64,000 nucleotides of DNA from Burkholderiales bacterium (GCA_035518095.1 DATIXX010000032.1:1-64000); one strand, 5' to 3'; counted from the stretch's first letter, positions 18,994 to 32,606 are shown. Made by a program: numbers and translations. The notes: generated by a model from the sequence alone, not told the origin.

Positions 18994-19839
18994 GCCCACG
19001 ATCTCAGACAACTCTTTAGTAATCGCTGCCTGGCGCGATTTGTTATAGACCAGCACGAGATCGTCGATCACCTTGCCCGCGTTGTCGGAAGCTGCCTTCA
19101 TGGCTACCATGCGGGCCGACTGCTCGCATGCCATGTTTTCGCACACGGCCTGATATACCAGCATTTCGATGTAGCGCTTCAAAACTTCATCCAGCACATA
19201 TTTCGCATCCGGCTCATAGATATAATCCCACCTGCCTTCCGGTGCGCCCAATCTCTCGCCCGAGAACGGCAGCAGTTGCTCCATTACCGGTTCCTGCTTC
19301 ATGGTGTTAATGAAGCGGCTGTAGAAAATCATCAAGCGGCCGAATCGCTCCTGAGTATAGCCATCGAGCATTACTTTTACAGCGCCGACAAGCTTTTCCA
19401 TATGCGGCTTGTCGCCAAGGCCCACAACCTGAGAAACAATATTCGCACCTAGGCGCAGCATGAAGCCAAGACCTTTGTTGCCGATGCTGCAGACCTCGAA
19501 TTGCTGGCCTTGGGCTTCCCACTCCTTCAATTTCTGGAGGGTGAGCCTAAACAGATTAGTGTTGAGCCCTCCACACAAACCTTTATCTGTAGTGACAAGG
19601 ATTATGCCCAGTTTCTTCGCAACGGGTCGCTCAACCAGAAATGGGTGACGGTATTCCGTACTGGCGTAAGATAGATGCGCTGCGATGTTGCGGATTTTTT
19701 CTCCATAAGGACGAGCTTGGCGCATGCGGTCCTGTGCTCGGCGCATTTTCGAGGCAGCGACCATTTCCATTGCCTTGGTGATCTTGCGTGTGTTCTGCAC
19801 GCTCTTAATTTTATTCCTGATTTCCTTCGAACTTGCCAT
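18976..19839 (-). CDS. atpG: F1Fo ATP synthase gamma subunit
   Basis: 287 residues. Forms the rotating central shaft of F1. The N-terminal helix ([22 protein letters not shown]) and the C-terminal helix with NASDNAG-type sequence (here [14 protein letters not shown]) that together form the coiled coil are conserved, as is [11 protein letters not shown]. It ends IVGGAAAV. Located 45 bp after atpA. Confidence 0.98.
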   Translation of the reverse strand: MASSKEIRNKIKSVQNTRKITKAMEMVAASKMRRAQDRMRQARPYGEKIRNIAAHLSYASTEYRHPFLVERPVAKKLGIILVTTDKGLCGGLNTNLFRLTLQKLKEWEAQGQQFEVCSIGNKGLGFMLRLGANIVSQVVGLGDKPHMEKLVGAVKVMLDGYTQERFGRLMIFYSRFINTMKQEPVMEQLLPFSGERLGAPEGRWDYIYEPDAKYVLDEVLKRYIEMLVYQAVCENMACEQSARMVAMKAASDNAGKVIDDLVLVYNKSRQAAITKELSEIVGGAAAV

Positions 19840-19884
19840 TTATAAGCTCTCTGCGCGTCGGTACGCGCTGCGGATTGTGATGGA

Positions 19885-21426
19885 TCAGTACACCGCGTTC
19901 TTTTTGAAGTCCTGCATACCTTGATGCAGTTTTTCTTCATCTTCCTTAGATAGATCCTTGTTTGACTCGATGCGGTTGACCAAATCGCCGTACTTGACCT
20001 TGAAGTAATCGCGCATTGCGCGTTCTGCAGCGAGCGCCTTCTTCACATCAATATCGTCGAAATAACCATTGTTGACCGCAAACAGCGTCAGCGCCATCTC
20101 CGAAACTTGCAGCGGCTCATACTGCGGCTGTTTCATCAGTTCGGTTACCATGCGGCCGCGTTCCAGCTGCTTGCGCGTCGCCTCATCAAGATCGGAAGCA
20201 AATTGGGCAAATGCAGCCAGTTCTCGGTATTGCGCGAGCGATAGCCGCACTCCGCCGCCCAGCTTTTTAATCACCTTGGTCTGCGCCGCGCCGCCTACCC
20301 GCGACACCGATATACCGGCGTTGATCGCCGGACGAATGCCAGCATTGAACAGATCGGTTTCCAAAAAAATCTGGCCATCCGTGATCGAAATCACATTGGT
20401 CGGAACGAACGCCGTTACGTCGCCGGCCTGTGTTTCAATTATCGGCAGCGCCGTGAGTGATCCGGTCTTGCCCTTCACTTTTCCGTTGGTGCTGCGCTCA
20501 ATGTACTCATCGTTCACTCGAGCAGCACGCTCCAACAGGCGCGAATGTAGATAGAATATGTCGCCAGGATATGCTTCGCGTCCCGGCGGACGACGTAGCA
20601 GTAGAGAAATCTGCCGATACGCCCAGGCCTGCTTGGTCAAGTCGTCATATATAATTAGTGCATCCTGGCCGTTGTCGCGAAAATACTCGCCCATGCTGCA
20701 GCCGGAATAGGGGGCGATATACTGCAACGCTGCGGACTCGGAAGCAGAAGCAGCGACTACGATGGTATAGGCCATGGCTCCAAACTGTTCGAGTTTTCGC
20801 ACCACGTTGGCAATGCTGGAAGCCTTTTGTCCTATCGCGACATAAATGCAAATCAGGTTCTTGCCTTTCTGGTTGATGATGGTGTCCACCGCCACTGCAG
20901 TCTTGCCGGTCTGGCGGTCGCCGATGATGAGTTCGCGCTGGCCGCGGCCGATCGGTACCATGGAGTCAATCGCTTTCAAGCCGGTCTGCACCGGCTGCGA
21001 TACCGATTTGCGCCACACCACGCCTGGCGCGATTTTCTCAATGGGTGCAGTTTGCTTCGCTTGAACCGGGCCTTTGCCGTCGATCGGCTGGCCGAGCGAA
21101 TTCACCACGCGCCCGATCAGCGCTTCACCTATCGGGACTTCCAGAATGCGGCCGGTGCACTTTACGGTGTCGCCCTCGCTGATGTGCTCATACTCGCCCA
21201 GTACCACAGAACCTACTGAGTCGCGTTCCAGATTGAGCGCTAGGCCGAAGGTGTCTTTCGGAAATTCCAGCATCTCGCCCTGCATCGCATCGGAAAGGCC
21301 GTGTATGCGGCAGATGCCGTCGGTTACCGAAATCACGGTACCCTGCGTGCGTGATTCGGCGGTCACCGCGAGATTTTCTATTCTGTTTTTAATCAGTTCA
21401 CTGATTTCCGTGGGATTAATTTGCAT
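19885..21426 (-). CDS. atpA: F1Fo ATP synthase alpha subunit
   Basis: 513 residues, standard length. Non-catalytic nucleotide-binding subunit of F1. Walker A is GDRQTGKT, and the conserved [29 protein letters not shown] and [11 protein letters not shown] segments are all present. Lies 31 bp after atpH. Confidence 0.99.
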   Translation of the reverse strand: MQINPTEISELIKNRIENLAVTAESRTQGTVISVTDGICRIHGLSDAMQGEMLEFPKDTFGLALNLERDSVGSVVLGEYEHISEGDTVKCTGRILEVPIGEALIGRVVNSLGQPIDGKGPVQAKQTAPIEKIAPGVVWRKSVSQPVQTGLKAIDSMVPIGRGQRELIIGDRQTGKTAVAVDTIINQKGKNLICIYVAIGQKASSIANVVRKLEQFGAMAYTIVVAASASESAALQYIAPYSGCSMGEYFRDNGQDALIIYDDLTKQAWAYRQISLLLRRPPGREAYPGDIFYLHSRLLERAARVNDEYIERSTNGKVKGKTGSLTALPIIETQAGDVTAFVPTNVISITDGQIFLETDLFNAGIRPAINAGISVSRVGGAAQTKVIKKLGGGVRLSLAQYRELAAFAQFASDLDEATRKQLERGRMVTELMKQPQYEPLQVSEMALTLFAVNNGYFDDIDVKKALAAERAMRDYFKVKYGDLVNRIESNKDLSKEDEEKLHQGMQDFKKNAVY

Positions 21427-21457
21427 TTTTGCTCCTAAATTAGTCCGGGTCGCGAAT

Positions 21458-21994
21458 TCAGACTGTTAACGCCCTGCGCATGGCGTCCAGTTTGCCGCGC
21501 AACGTGGTATCCAAGACGTGGTCGCCTACTGTAATTTTAATGCCGCCTATCAGCTCGGGTGCGACGTTAAGCTGAGTGACAATTTTGCGCTGGTACCTGT
21601 GCCGGAGCCGCTGTACTAATTCGTTCTCCTGTTCTTTGCTCAGCGGATACGCCGAATCAATCTTCACTTCGAGCACGCTTTCTTGCTCGGCCTTGAAAGC
21701 TTCAAACAATTCCCGGATTTCCGGCAGCAACACAAGACGGTCGTTGGACGCGAGCACCTGCACGAGATTTCTGCCCGGGCCATCGAGTCTTTCTCCGCAA
21801 ATACCAAGCAGCAGGCTCGCGACCTGCGCAGCGCTGAAATTCGGGTCATTGACGTAGACGGCTACGCGCGCATCTTTCACCACAGTTTCCAAGAGCGCCA
21901 GCTTGGCTGACCACTGGGACAGGGTACGCGTCTCGTCGGCCAGCCTGAATATGGCTTCTGCGTATGGCCGGGCTATGGTGACGTTTTCCGCCAT
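21458..21994 (-). CDS. atpH: F1Fo ATP synthase delta subunit
   Basis: 178 residues. Peripheral-stalk subunit linking F1 to the b subunits. The N-terminal helical bundle begins [12 protein letters not shown]-like ([15 protein letters not shown]), and the C-terminal region has the family pattern [22 protein letters not shown]. It starts 8 bp after atpF, implying translational coupling. Confidence 0.97.
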   Translation of the reverse strand: MAENVTIARPYAEAIFRLADETRTLSQWSAKLALLETVVKDARVAVYVNDPNFSAAQVASLLLGICGERLDGPGRNLVQVLASNDRLVLLPEIRELFEAFKAEQESVLEVKIDSAYPLSKEQENELVQRLRHRYQRKIVTQLNVAPELIGGIKITVGDHVLDTTLRGKLDAMRRALTV

Positions 21995-22002
21995 GCTATT
22001 CT

Positions 22003-22473
22003 CTAAAGTTCGCTCTCGATGCTCTTTAGCAGGTCGGCATGCACCTTGGCATCTACTTCGCGGCGCAGGATTTTCTCGGCACCCGCTACCGCCAACGCGG
22101 AGACCTGGCCGCGTAATGCTTCCTTGGCGCGGCTGACTTCTTGGGTAATTTCCGCTTTGGCGCCCGCGATAATTCGGTCGCCTTCACTCTTGGCGGCTTG
22201 CTTGGCGTCCTCGATGATTTGTAGAGCTCGTTTCTCCGCCTGGGCGATGATATCTGAGACTTGCTGCTTGCCTTCGCGCAGAATTTCCACGGAACGATTG
22301 GTTGCTAGCTCCAACTCGTGCTTGCCGCGTTCCCCTGCCGCGAGACCATCCGCGATGCGCTTGCTGCGCTCCGCCATCATGCGAGTCAATGGACCCCAAA
22401 GAAACCGGTGAATAAACCAAACCAAAACCGCAAAGGTCATCATTTGACCGACAAGCGTAGCCGTCACGTTCAC
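22003..22473 (-). CDS. atpF: F1Fo ATP synthase b subunit
   Basis: 156 residues. One N-terminal membrane helix (TLVGQMMTFAVLVWFIHRFLW) followed by a long charged coiled coil that forms the peripheral stalk. Start is GTG with GGAG 7 bp upstream. Located between the c subunit and delta genes as in other proteobacterial atp operons. Confidence 0.97.
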   Translation of the reverse strand: MNVTATLVGQMMTFAVLVWFIHRFLWGPLTRMMAERSKRIADGLAAGERGKHELELATNRSVEILREGKQQVSDIIAQAEKRALQIIEDAKQAAKSEGDRIIAGAKAEITQEVSRAKEALRGQVSALAVAGAEKILRREVDAKVHADLLKSIESEL

Positions 22474-22529
22474 GTCTAAACTCCTTCTTTAGGTCTGTGC
22501 AGCGCTTTTCGCTGGAACCCTGATCACAA

Positions 22530-22832
22530 TTAGCCGGCGCCCGCTTTGACTGCGTTCAACGCGGCCCCGAGAAACGGATTGGCAAAAGTAAAATACATGG
22601 CGAAAGCCAGCACAATAAACGGGAATGATTCCATCAGGCCGGCAGTGATGAACATATTAATGCGAAGCACCGGCAGCATCTCCGGCTGCCGGGCGATGCC
22701 CTCAATGTATTTCGAGCAAATGAGGCCCCAACCCAAAGCGGAACCCAATCCTGCAGCAGCGAGAATGATACCTACTCCTACTGCTGTATAGGCGTAAACC
22801 ATGCCGACCAAATTAATCATGCCTGCTTCCAT
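22530..22832 (-). CDS. atpE: F1Fo ATP synthase c subunit
   Basis: 100 residues, two membrane helices joined by the polar loop ARQPE (residues 47-51). The ion-carrying carboxylate of helix 2 is Glu68 in the context GLMESFPF. Helix 1 has a Trp (GWG, residue 35) at the place where Na+-dependent rotors carry Gln, so proton coupling is expected. The first of two nearby ATGs is chosen because GGGAGAG stands 5 bp before it. The N-terminus is slightly longer than in E. coli. Confidence 0.97.
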   Translation of the reverse strand: MEAGMINLVGMVYAYTAVGVGIILAAAGLGSALGWGLICSKYIEGIARQPEMLPVLRINMFITAGLMESFPFIVLAFAMYFTFANPFLGAALNAVKAGAG

Positions 22833-22875
22833 GCTGTCTCTCCCAAAAAATTACTAAATGAAATTTCCTGCGCTC

Positions 22876-24055
<1,180 letters not shown>

Positions 24056-24482
24056 TATGATTTATGCAGAGGACCGGGGGGATTTTCCAGACAACTGCTG
24101 CACCGCGAAAAGTGGAGAGTTTAACTGCCACTGCTTCAAGTCGTCAAGCGCAAACATTATCGTAGAACCAGTCATTTAACACCGGTGCCGGAGGCTCGTA
24201 TCAAACCGTTATTAGCGTCCTTATCGATTTTTAGTACCTCTTCTGCAGGCGTTCTCGCGATTCATTTTTCTGCGCCACCGCTTGCCCGCTTTGCGTAAAA
24301 CGCTTTGCTGGCAGTTTCTCCCGATTGTTGAGCTTTTGGCCGGAAAACCTTTTTTGCGTTCCGGATCGGTAATTTCTGTGGACCCGGGACACAATCTCAA
24401 ATTAAAGTGGTGCCGCCACTCACAAGGCAGGAATACCTCATGTCACTACGCGCCACCCGTTAGTTGCACCCATCTGCAGAAT
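24056..24482. other. Intergenic region (427 bp) between parB and the atp operon
   Basis: Longest non-coding stretch of the window. It should contain the end of the parAB transcript and the promoter and leader of the atp operon. Besides the candidate promoter at 24119-24147 I see no ORF with a family resemblance, no parS-like palindrome and no clear intrinsic terminator. Confidence 0.5.
24119..24147 (-). promoter_or_regulatory. Candidate promoter of the atp operon
   Basis: On the minus strand TTGACG (24147-24142), a 17 bp spacer and TTAAAC (24124-24119) lie 64-92 bp upstream of the atpI ATG. The -35 matches five of six consensus bases; the -10 is weak. Confidence 0.4.
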
Positions 24483-25328
24483 TCAGTGCTTACGCAATTT
24501 ACTGATTAGACTGTCGAGCTCGTCGAGGCTCGAATAATCAATAATCAGTTTGCCTGCGCCGCGCTTCCCCGGGCTAATGCGTACAGTGGTGCCCAATTTT
24601 TCCGACAGCTCCTCCTGCAGTCTGATGAGGTCACGGTCCGGTTTTACCGCCTTTTTGTGGACGGGCTTTTCCCGCTCTTTAGCAAGTCTTTCGGTTTGCC
24701 GCACTGAAAGTCCTTCTTGCGCAATCCGATTCGCCAGCTGGATTTGCTTTGCCGCGTTCATACCCAAAAGCGCCCGCGCGTGCCCCATGTCAATCTTGCC
24801 TTCCAACAACAGCTGCTGCACCGGTGCGGCAAGATTAATCAGGCGCAACAGGTTGGTTACTGCCGTGCGCGAACGGCCTACGGCTTCAGCCGCGCTCTGG
24901 TGAGTCATCTTGAATTCGCTAATTAAAAGCTGGATGCCGTTGGCTTCTTCCAAAGGATTCAGGTCTTCGCGCTGAATGTTTTCAATCAACGCCATCGCTA
25001 ATGCAGATTCATTAGGGACCTGTCTCACCAGCGCTGGGACGTGCGTTAGTCCGGCCATTTGCGCGGCGCGCCAGCGACGCTCGCCTGCGATCATTTCGTA
25101 ATGGCCCGTCGCGAGGGGCCGCACCAGTATCGGTTGCATCACCCCTTGCGCCTTGATGGACTGCGCGAGCTCCGCCAGCGATTCAGGGTCCATGCGCGTG
25201 CGCGGCTGGTATTTGCCAGTCTGAATTTGTTCGATGGCCAGCGTCACCAGCCGCTCCGCGGCCTCCTGCGCATCATCGTCCCGCGCGAGGAGCGCGTCCA
25301 GACCGCGTCCCAGACCCTTTATTTTCAC
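24483..25328 (-). CDS. parB: Chromosome partitioning protein ParB
   Basis: 281 residues. Site-specific DNA-binding CTP hydrolase that loads at parS and spreads to segregate the origin. Begins with the typical GLGRGLDALL; the CTP/arginine patch GERRWRAAQMAGL is intact, followed by IENIQREDLNPLEEA and the helix-turn-helix around QSAAEAVGRSRTAVTNLLRL, then a C-terminal dimerisation domain. Start is GTG. It follows parA by 13 bp. A near-perfect parS is at 41645-41660. Confidence 0.97.
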   Translation of the reverse strand: MKIKGLGRGLDALLARDDDAQEAAERLVTLAIEQIQTGKYQPRTRMDPESLAELAQSIKAQGVMQPILVRPLATGHYEMIAGERRWRAAQMAGLTHVPALVRQVPNESALAMALIENIQREDLNPLEEANGIQLLISEFKMTHQSAAEAVGRSRTAVTNLLRLINLAAPVQQLLLEGKIDMGHARALLGMNAAKQIQLANRIAQEGLSVRQTERLAKEREKPVHKKAVKPDRDLIRLQEELSEKLGTTVRISPGKRGAGKLIIDYSSLDELDSLISKLRKH

Positions 25329-25341
25329 CCGTATTTCCCTG

Positions 25342-26124
25342 TCATGCCGCAGCGGGCTCTACGCCAGCGCGGTTCAAGATTTCACCAGCCAACGCGACAT
25401 ACGCTTGCGCGCCCTTGGAAGTGCTATCGTAGCTGATTGCGGGGACGCCATGGCTCGGGGCTTCGGCAAGCCGGATATTACGCGGAATAATAGTGTCGTA
25501 AACTTTATCGCCGAAGTGCTGCTTGAGCTGCTCTGAAACCTGCTGCGCAAGCACGTTTCGCGCGTCAAACATCGTGCGCAGCAAGCCTTCGATTTGCAGA
25601 ACAGGATTAAGGTTGGTGCGCACTTTCTTGATCGTTGATACCAGATCGCTTAAACCCTCCAGCGCATAATATTCACATTGCATGGGAATCATCACCGCAT
25701 GCGCCGCGCAGAGTGCGTTTAACGTCAGCAGATTAAGTGCCGGAGGGCAATCAATGAGAATGAAGCCATAATTATCCTGGACGTCGCGCAACGCCTGTTT
25801 TAACCGGGTTTCACGGTTTGGCAAATCCACCAGTTCGACCTCCGCGCCGGCAAGATCGCGGTTTGCTGGAATCAAATCGAACCCGCCGCTCTCGGAAGTC
25901 CGCCGTACCTCGCCTATAGCAGCGCTTCCCAGCAACACCTGATATACCGTCCGCTGCAGCTCGCGCTTGTCTATGCCGCAACCCATCGTGGCATTGGCCT
26001 GTGGGTCCATATCGATAAGCAACACTTTATGTCCCGTCGCCGCAAGGCTGGCTGCCAGGTTTACGCTGGTGGTGGTTTTTCCCACCCCGCCTTTTTGATT
26101 TGTGACCGCGAGAATTTTAACCAT
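25342..26124 (-). CDS. parA: Chromosome partitioning ATPase ParA
   Basis: 260 residues. Deviant Walker-type ATPase that binds the nucleoid and moves ParB-parS complexes. The N-terminal KGGVGKTT motif carries the signature lysine, followed by LLIDMDPQANAT and ILIDCPPAL. No N-terminal DNA-binding extension, as in chromosomal Soj-type ParA. Located 11 bp after rsmG and 13 bp before parB in the mnmG-rsmG-parA-parB unit. Confidence 0.97.
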   Translation of the reverse strand: MVKILAVTNQKGGVGKTTTSVNLAASLAATGHKVLLIDMDPQANATMGCGIDKRELQRTVYQVLLGSAAIGEVRRTSESGGFDLIPANRDLAGAEVELVDLPNRETRLKQALRDVQDNYGFILIDCPPALNLLTLNALCAAHAVMIPMQCEYYALEGLSDLVSTIKKVRTNLNPVLQIEGLLRTMFDARNVLAQQVSEQLKQHFGDKVYDTIIPRNIRLAEAPSHGVPAISYDSTSKGAQAYVALAGEILNRAGVEPAAA

Positions 26125-26135
26125 GATTGCGACGT

Positions 26136-26756
26136 CTAATTTTTGACAACCACCAAGTGGCGCTGCACCTTGTGACCCGGGATTTTCAGCGCTATAACAC
26201 TTTCTAAAACGTGTCCGTCTGGCAATTGCTCGATTTCTTCGTGCGGGTAAACACCTTTCATTGCTGCGAATCTCCCGCCTTCATCCAGCAAATGCTTTGA
26301 TAAAGCCACGAACTCGGCGAGATCTGAGAACGCGCGGGAAATTATCAGATCAAATCTTTGCGTCGGAAACCACGTTTCCACACGTTCACAGCACACCGTA
26401 ACATTAGCGAGTTTTAAGTCCATCGCTACCTGTTTCAAAAATGCGGCTTTCTTGTGGCTGCTATCCAGTAGGGTCAAATTCCAATCGTTCCTCGCGATTG
26501 CGATCGGTATTCCCGGTAGCCCGGCCCCGCTGCCTACATCCAGAATCTGCCGCCCTTGGATGTGCGGCACCACCGCCAAGCAGTCAAGCAGGTGATGGCT
26601 GATCATCTTTTGCGGCTCGCGCAACGCGGTGAGGTTATACACCTTGTTCCATTTCTGAAGTAACGCAAGATAATCAAGCAAGCTGCGCAACTGTTGGGGC
26701 GAAATCTTGAGCCTCAAGGCGCTTATGCCTTGTTGCAGCTCACTCGCCAGGTTCAT
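26136..26756 (-). CDS. rsmG: 16S rRNA (guanine-527-N7)-methyltransferase
   Basis: 206 residues. SAM-dependent enzyme that methylates G527 of 16S rRNA. The SAM loop is [16 protein letters not shown] and the segments [18 protein letters not shown] and ISRAFSDL are typical of RsmG/GidB. The ATG overlaps the mnmG stop as ATGA, so it is translationally coupled. Confidence 0.97.
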   Translation of the reverse strand: MNLASELQQGISALRLKISPQQLRSLLDYLALLQKWNKVYNLTALREPQKMISHHLLDCLAVVPHIQGRQILDVGSGAGLPGIPIAIARNDWNLTLLDSSHKKAAFLKQVAMDLKLANVTVCCERVETWFPTQRFDLIISRAFSDLAEFVALSKHLLDEGGRFAAMKGVYPHEEIEQLPDGHVLESVIALKIPGHKVQRHLVVVKN

Positions 26757-28648
26757 GCTGTCTTTTTACGCTTGCCGGGAAAGCCGCGCCTCAAATGAAC
26801 CAGCAATAACGAAATCGCGGCAGGAGTCACGCCAGATACGCGCATCGCCTGGCCCAGCGTTTCCGGCCGGTGCTGATTAAGCTTTTGCCGAACCTCGACC
26901 GAAAGCCCACGAACGTCTTCATAATCCAGATCCAAAGGCAGGCGCGTCGTTTCATAATCTTCGTGACGCGAAACTTCTTCGAGCTGGCGCTCGATGTAAC
27001 CCTGGTATTTCGTCTGAATTTCCACCTGCGCCGCGACTATTTCGTCATCGACCGCGGGACCGGCCGCCGGAATGGTCATAAGCGAAGCGTAGGTCACCTG
27101 GGGCCGGCGTAACAAATCTGCCAGTGAATATTCGCGTTCGATGGCGTTGCCTAAAACGCGTTCCGCATCTCTTCGCGCAAGTAGCTTGGGATTAATCCAC
27201 GTCGTTTTCAGCCGCTCCAGTTCACAGGCTACCGCCTCGCGCTTGCTTTCGAAATGTTTCCAGCGGGCATCGTCCACGACGCCAAGGCGTCTGCCGATTT
27301 CGGTGAGTCGCATATCCGCGTTGTCTTCGCGCAACTGCAGGCGATACTCGGCGCGGCTCGTGAACATTCGGTAAGGCTCGCTCACGCCGCGGGTAATGAG
27401 ATCGTCTACCAGCACGCCGAGGTACGCTTCGTTGCGCCGCGGGCACCAGGGTTCCTTACCTTGCACCCTTAGCCCCGCGTTGATTCCGGCGAGCAGCCCC
27501 TGCGCCGCGGCCTCTTCGTATCCGGTGGTACCGTTGATCTGCCCAGCGAAGAATAGGTTACGCAATGCTTTAGTCTCCAGCGAGCTTTTGAGTCCGCGCG
27601 GATCGAAATAGTCGTATTCAATGGCGTAGCCCGGGCGCGTGATAAATGCGTTTTCCAGGCCCTTGATTGACTGCACCATTGCAAGCTGTACGTCGAACGG
27701 CAGACTGGTAGAGATGCCGTTGGGGTAAATTTCGTTCACCGTTAATCCTTCGGGCTCCAGAAAGATCTGATGCGATTGTTTTTCTGCAAAGCGATGAATC
27801 TTATCCTCAATTGACGGGCAATAACGCGGTCCAATGCCCTGGATAACTCCGGTAAACATCGGCGAGCGATCCAATCCGCCGCGAATGATGTCATGCGTGC
27901 GCAGATTGGTATGCGTGATCCAACAGGACAATTGTCTCGGGTGCATTGACTGTTTGCCCATAAACGAAAAGACCGGCACAGGTTCATCGCCCGGCTGTAC
28001 TTCCATCGCCGAGAAATCCACCGTGCGGCTGTCTATGCGCGGCGGAGTGCCGGTTTTGAGCCTGCCAACCGGAAGTTTGAGTTCCCGCAGCCGCGCTGCG
28101 AGGCTGATGGCCGGCGGATCACCGGCGCGCCCCCCTTGATAGTTGGATAATCCGACATGAATTAACCCGGACAGAAATGTACCGGTCGTCAGCACCACGG
28201 CGCGCGCGCCGAAACGCATGCCAAGCTGCGCCACCACCCCGGTCACTCGGTCTCCGTCCAGCGTTAGATCATCTACCGCCTGCTGGAACAGCCAAAGGTT
28301 AGGCTGGTTTTCCAGCCGGCGACGGATCGCCTGCTTGTACAGCACGCGGTCTGCCTGGGCACGTGTGGCGCGCACTGCAGGCCCTTTGCTCACGTTGAGG
28401 ATTCTAAACTGGATTCCCGCTTCGTCGGCAGCCAGCGCCATGGCGCCACCTAACGCATCGATTTCCTTGACCAAATGTCCCTTGCCGATACCGCCGATGG
28501 ACGGATTGCAGGACATCTGTCCGAGGGTTTCGATGCTGTGGGTCAGCAACAGAGTTTTTTGCCCCATGCGCGCGCTGGCCAATGCGGCTTCAGTTCCGGC
28601 GTGACCACCGCCCACGACGATCACGTCAAATTGCCTTGGAAAGTGCAT
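26753..28648 (-). CDS. mnmG: tRNA uridine-5-carboxymethylaminomethyl modification enzyme MnmG
   Basis: 631 residues. FAD enzyme that with MnmE modifies U34 of certain tRNAs. The flavin motif is [16 protein letters not shown], followed by the [20 protein letters not shown] signature and the C-terminal MnmE-binding domain with RRPQVTY and KYQGYIERQ. The ATG at 28648 is taken as start; an in-frame TTG 39 bp upstream adds nothing conserved. Its partner mnmE is 6.5 kb away on the same strand. Confidence 0.98.
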   Translation of the reverse strand: MHFPRQFDVIVVGGGHAGTEAALASARMGQKTLLLTHSIETLGQMSCNPSIGGIGKGHLVKEIDALGGAMALAADEAGIQFRILNVSKGPAVRATRAQADRVLYKQAIRRRLENQPNLWLFQQAVDDLTLDGDRVTGVVAQLGMRFGARAVVLTTGTFLSGLIHVGLSNYQGGRAGDPPAISLAARLRELKLPVGRLKTGTPPRIDSRTVDFSAMEVQPGDEPVPVFSFMGKQSMHPRQLSCWITHTNLRTHDIIRGGLDRSPMFTGVIQGIGPRYCPSIEDKIHRFAEKQSHQIFLEPEGLTVNEIYPNGISTSLPFDVQLAMVQSIKGLENAFITRPGYAIEYDYFDPRGLKSSLETKALRNLFFAGQINGTTGYEEAAAQGLLAGINAGLRVQGKEPWCPRRNEAYLGVLVDDLITRGVSEPYRMFTSRAEYRLQLREDNADMRLTEIGRRLGVVDDARWKHFESKREAVACELERLKTTWINPKLLARRDAERVLGNAIEREYSLADLLRRPQVTYASLMTIPAAGPAVDDEIVAAQVEIQTKYQGYIERQLEEVSRHEDYETTRLPLDLDYEDVRGLSVEVRQKLNQHRPETLGQAMRVSGVTPAAISLLLVHLRRGFPGKRKKTA

Positions 28649-28749
28649 GCGATTGCTATGGTTTAGAGAGGCGTCATGATACGCCAAATTGGCTTTCGTG
28701 ACAGCCGCTCCGAGGTTGTGCTACTAAATGTTTCGAGCGGCATAATTGC

Positions 28750-29508
28750 TTATCTCAGAAAAGTATCATATGCGAATTTTGCAACTAGCGCGATCACCAC
28801 CAGGAGAAAGATTTTGCGCACAAATCCGCTCCCATGACGAAGTGCAAGCCGTGTCCCCAGCAGGGCACCGGTCATATTGAATGCCGCCATCAGCAATCCA
28901 AGCCGCCAAACCACGTTGCCGTTGGGGCCGAAATAGAGGAGCGCAGCGAAGTTGGTCGCCACATTCACAACCTTCGCTGCCGCAGAAGCGCGTAAAAAAT
29001 CGAACCCGAAATAGCGCACAAACAAAAATACCAGAAAACTGCCTGTGCCCGGACCGAAGAACCCATCGTAGAAACCGATGCCCGCGCCCAGACCAATGGA
29101 GAGAAATCTCTCCTTGGCGCCCGTATGCAGCGGTGCGTGGACAGAACCCAAGTCCTTTCTAAAAAAGGTATACGCGGCAACAGCGACAAGAAGCGGCACC
29201 ACCAGCACGCGCATGAGGGAGGCAGGAATCAAACCGACTGCCAGCGCACCCAGGTATGAAAAAATGAAAGCGGTAACCGCCGCGGGAAGAACAGTATTCC
29301 AGCGTATGCGCACAGTGTGGCCATAACGCAACGCAGCGCTGCCCGTGCCAAAAATCGACGAGACCTTGTTGGTGCCGAATACCGTAGCAGGAGCCAGCGT
29401 CGGCATTGCGCTGAATAGCGCCGGGATTTGTACCAAACCACCGCCGCCGACCACGGCATCAAGCAGACCGGCGACCAGGGCTGCAGCGCAAAGGAAGACG
29501 AGGTCCAA
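28750..29508 (-). CDS. TSUP (TauE/SafE) family permease
   Basis: 252-residue membrane protein with about eight hydrophobic helices. The N-terminal repeat carries the family pattern GLLDAVVGGGGLVQIPAL and FGTNKVSSIFGTGSAALRY; the second half repeats it as GFYDGFFGPGTGSFLVF. TSUP proteins export sulfite, sulfoacetate or related organosulfur anions; the substrate cannot be deduced. It begins with TTG, 5 bp after the PEP carboxykinase stop, and may be translated by coupling. Confidence 0.88.
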   Translation of the reverse strand: MDLVFLCAAALVAGLLDAVVGGGGLVQIPALFSAMPTLAPATVFGTNKVSSIFGTGSAALRYGHTVRIRWNTVLPAAVTAFIFSYLGALAVGLIPASLMRVLVVPLLVAVAAYTFFRKDLGSVHAPLHTGAKERFLSIGLGAGIGFYDGFFGPGTGSFLVFLFVRYFGFDFLRASAAAKVVNVATNFAALLYFGPNGNVVWRLGLLMAAFNMTGALLGTRLALRHGSGFVRKIFLLVVIALVAKFAYDTFLR

Positions 29509-29513
29509 CTAAA

Positions 29514-31340
29514 TCAAAATGAGGATTGTAGATGCTCCCGCCGCTCTACCAGTTCCCTGGGCAGACGCTCCTTGAGCTTGTCGAAGAACTCGCTGTGAGA
29601 AGCAAGCTCCCGTTTCCACGTTTCCCCATCGAGCGACATGAGAGCGCGGAATTTATCCGCGGAAATTGCTTCCAAGCCTTTCCACTCCATATCTGCGTAG
29701 GCCGGTATCCAGCCCAGCGCGTTTTCAGCCGCGTGGGCACGTCCCTGGCAGCGTTCCACAATCCATTTCAGGACCCGCATGTTTTCCGCGAAGCCGGGCC
29801 AGATAAATTTGCCGTCCGGCCCCTTACGGAACCAGTTCACGCCGAAAATTTTCGGCTGATGGCTGATTGCATGTCCCATCTTAAGCCAGTGATTGAAATA
29901 GTCCGCCATGTTATAGCCGCAAAACGGCAGCATGGCGAACGGGTCGCGCCTAACCACGCCTTGCTGCGCGGTGGCCGCTGCTGTCGTCTCCGAGCCCATG
30001 GTGGCAGCGAAATATACACCTTCATCCCACGAACGCGCTTCACAAACCAAAGGCACTGCGCTGCTTCTGCGTCCGCCGAAAATGAAAGCGCTGATCGGCA
30101 CGCCGTGCGGGTCATCCCAATGCGGGTCGAGCGAGGGGCATTGGGTCGACGAAACGGTAAAACGCGAGTTGGGATGCGCAGCGGGGCGGCCGGAATCCGG
30201 CGTCCATTCCTTGCCCTGCCAGTCGGTCAGCCTTGGCGGCGGAGTCTCGGTCATGCCCTCCCACCAAACATCGCCTTCAGGGGTCAGCGCAACATTAGTG
30301 AAAATGCAATTTTTCCCCAACATGGTTACCGCGTTGGGGTTGGTGTGCTCGGAAGTACCGGGAGCAACTCCGAAATAGCCGGCTTCCGGGTTGATGGCGT
30401 ACAAACGACCGTCGTCGTGCGGCTTGATCCAGGCAATGTCGTCGCCGATAGTCGTAACTTTCCAGCCTTTGAAATTTTCCGGCGGGATCATCATGGAAAA
30501 ATTAGTTTTTCCACACGCGCTGGGGAAAGCCGCGGCTACATAAAGTTTTTCCCCTTGCGGCGGCCTCACGCCGAGAATCAGCATATGCTCCGCTAGCCAG
30601 CCTTGGTCCCGGCCCATGACTGATGCGATGCGCAGTGCAAAGCATTTCTTGCCGAGTAATGCGTTGCCTCCGTAGCCGCTGCCATAAGACCAGATTTCGT
30701 GCGTCTCTGGATAATGAACGATATATTTATGCTCTTTATTACATGGCCACGGAACGTCTTTTTGTCCGGAATCCAGAGGCATACCTACCGAATGCATGCA
30801 GGGCACGAACCCACCGTCCGCGCCAAGGATATCAAGCACCTTGCGTCCCATGCGGGTCATGACGCGCATGCTGACCGTGACATAAGGAGAATCGGTGATT
30901 TCCACACCAATATGCGCGATGCGCGAGCCTAACGGACCCATGGAAAACGGGATCACATACATGGTTCGGCCGCGCATGCAGCCGTCAAACAGCTTTTCCA
31001 GCGTGGCCCGCATTTCATCCGGAGCAACCCAATTATTATTGGGACCGGCGTCATCTTTGCTCTTGCTGCAAATGAAAGTGCGGTCTTCCACGCGCGCCAC
31101 ATCTGTTGGGTCGGAGCGCGCGAGATAGCTGTTTGGGCGAAGCGCAGGGTTGAGTTTGATAAAAGTGCCTGAAGCCACCATTTCCTGGCACAGGCGGTCA
31201 TATTCGTCCTCTGTACCTTCACACCAGTACACACGCTCCGGTTTGCACAGCTTCGCCATATTGACGACCCATTCTTTAAGTCGCTTGTTTTTCACATGCG
31301 CCGGAGTCAAGTCAACGCTCGAGTTAAAGGACTGATGCAT
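29514..31340 (-). CDS. pckG: Phosphoenolpyruvate carboxykinase (GTP)
   Basis: 608 residues. Converts oxaloacetate and GTP to PEP, CO2 and GDP, the entry of gluconeogenesis. The P-loop reads FPSACGKTN with the reactive cysteine of the GTP-dependent class; the substrate-binding segments [14 protein letters not shown] and [14 protein letters not shown] and the guanine pocket region [19 protein letters not shown] are intact. AAGGAA precedes the ATG. Combined with the tkt-gap-pgk-pyk-fba cluster at the other end of the window this gives much of the gluconeogenic route. Confidence 0.98.
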   Translation of the reverse strand: MHQSFNSSVDLTPAHVKNKRLKEWVVNMAKLCKPERVYWCEGTEDEYDRLCQEMVASGTFIKLNPALRPNSYLARSDPTDVARVEDRTFICSKSKDDAGPNNNWVAPDEMRATLEKLFDGCMRGRTMYVIPFSMGPLGSRIAHIGVEITDSPYVTVSMRVMTRMGRKVLDILGADGGFVPCMHSVGMPLDSGQKDVPWPCNKEHKYIVHYPETHEIWSYGSGYGGNALLGKKCFALRIASVMGRDQGWLAEHMLILGVRPPQGEKLYVAAAFPSACGKTNFSMMIPPENFKGWKVTTIGDDIAWIKPHDDGRLYAINPEAGYFGVAPGTSEHTNPNAVTMLGKNCIFTNVALTPEGDVWWEGMTETPPPRLTDWQGKEWTPDSGRPAAHPNSRFTVSSTQCPSLDPHWDDPHGVPISAFIFGGRRSSAVPLVCEARSWDEGVYFAATMGSETTAAATAQQGVVRRDPFAMLPFCGYNMADYFNHWLKMGHAISHQPKIFGVNWFRKGPDGKFIWPGFAENMRVLKWIVERCQGRAHAAENALGWIPAYADMEWKGLEAISADKFRALMSLDGETWKRELASHSEFFDKLKERLPRELVERREHLQSSF

Positions 31341-31575
31341 GTTCTAATTCCTTCTGATTACTTCGAACAGAAACCCAGAACCGCGCTAAACCGAAATCGA
31401 CGGAAGCTAAGGACAACGTCTCCCAGGAACCGACGGCAGCGCGAGGAATTCTATAGTGAGTATAATTAATTGCGGAGACACTTGCTAGCGGCTCCCGGAG
31501 CATTGGGCGTCGTCAGACTCGGCCCCCTGAATGTGCTGTGCGCCAGCGGAAACCGACTGAAAAGGAATTTTGCGC

Positions 31576-32568
<993 letters not shown>

Positions 32569-32606
32569 GCGAAATTACTAATTCCTTGCCGGCTAGCGGT
32601 CCTGCG

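Noticed and set aside
22530-22832. Possible Na+-dependent ATP synthase c subunit because of Glu-Ser in helix 2
   Set aside because: The helix 1 Gln of Na+-binding rotors is a Trp here and the residues after Glu-Ser do not fit the Na+ pattern.
29532-30596. 354-codon plus-strand frame opposite pckG
   Set aside because: Antisense shadow of a highly conserved gene; the protein has no family resemblance.
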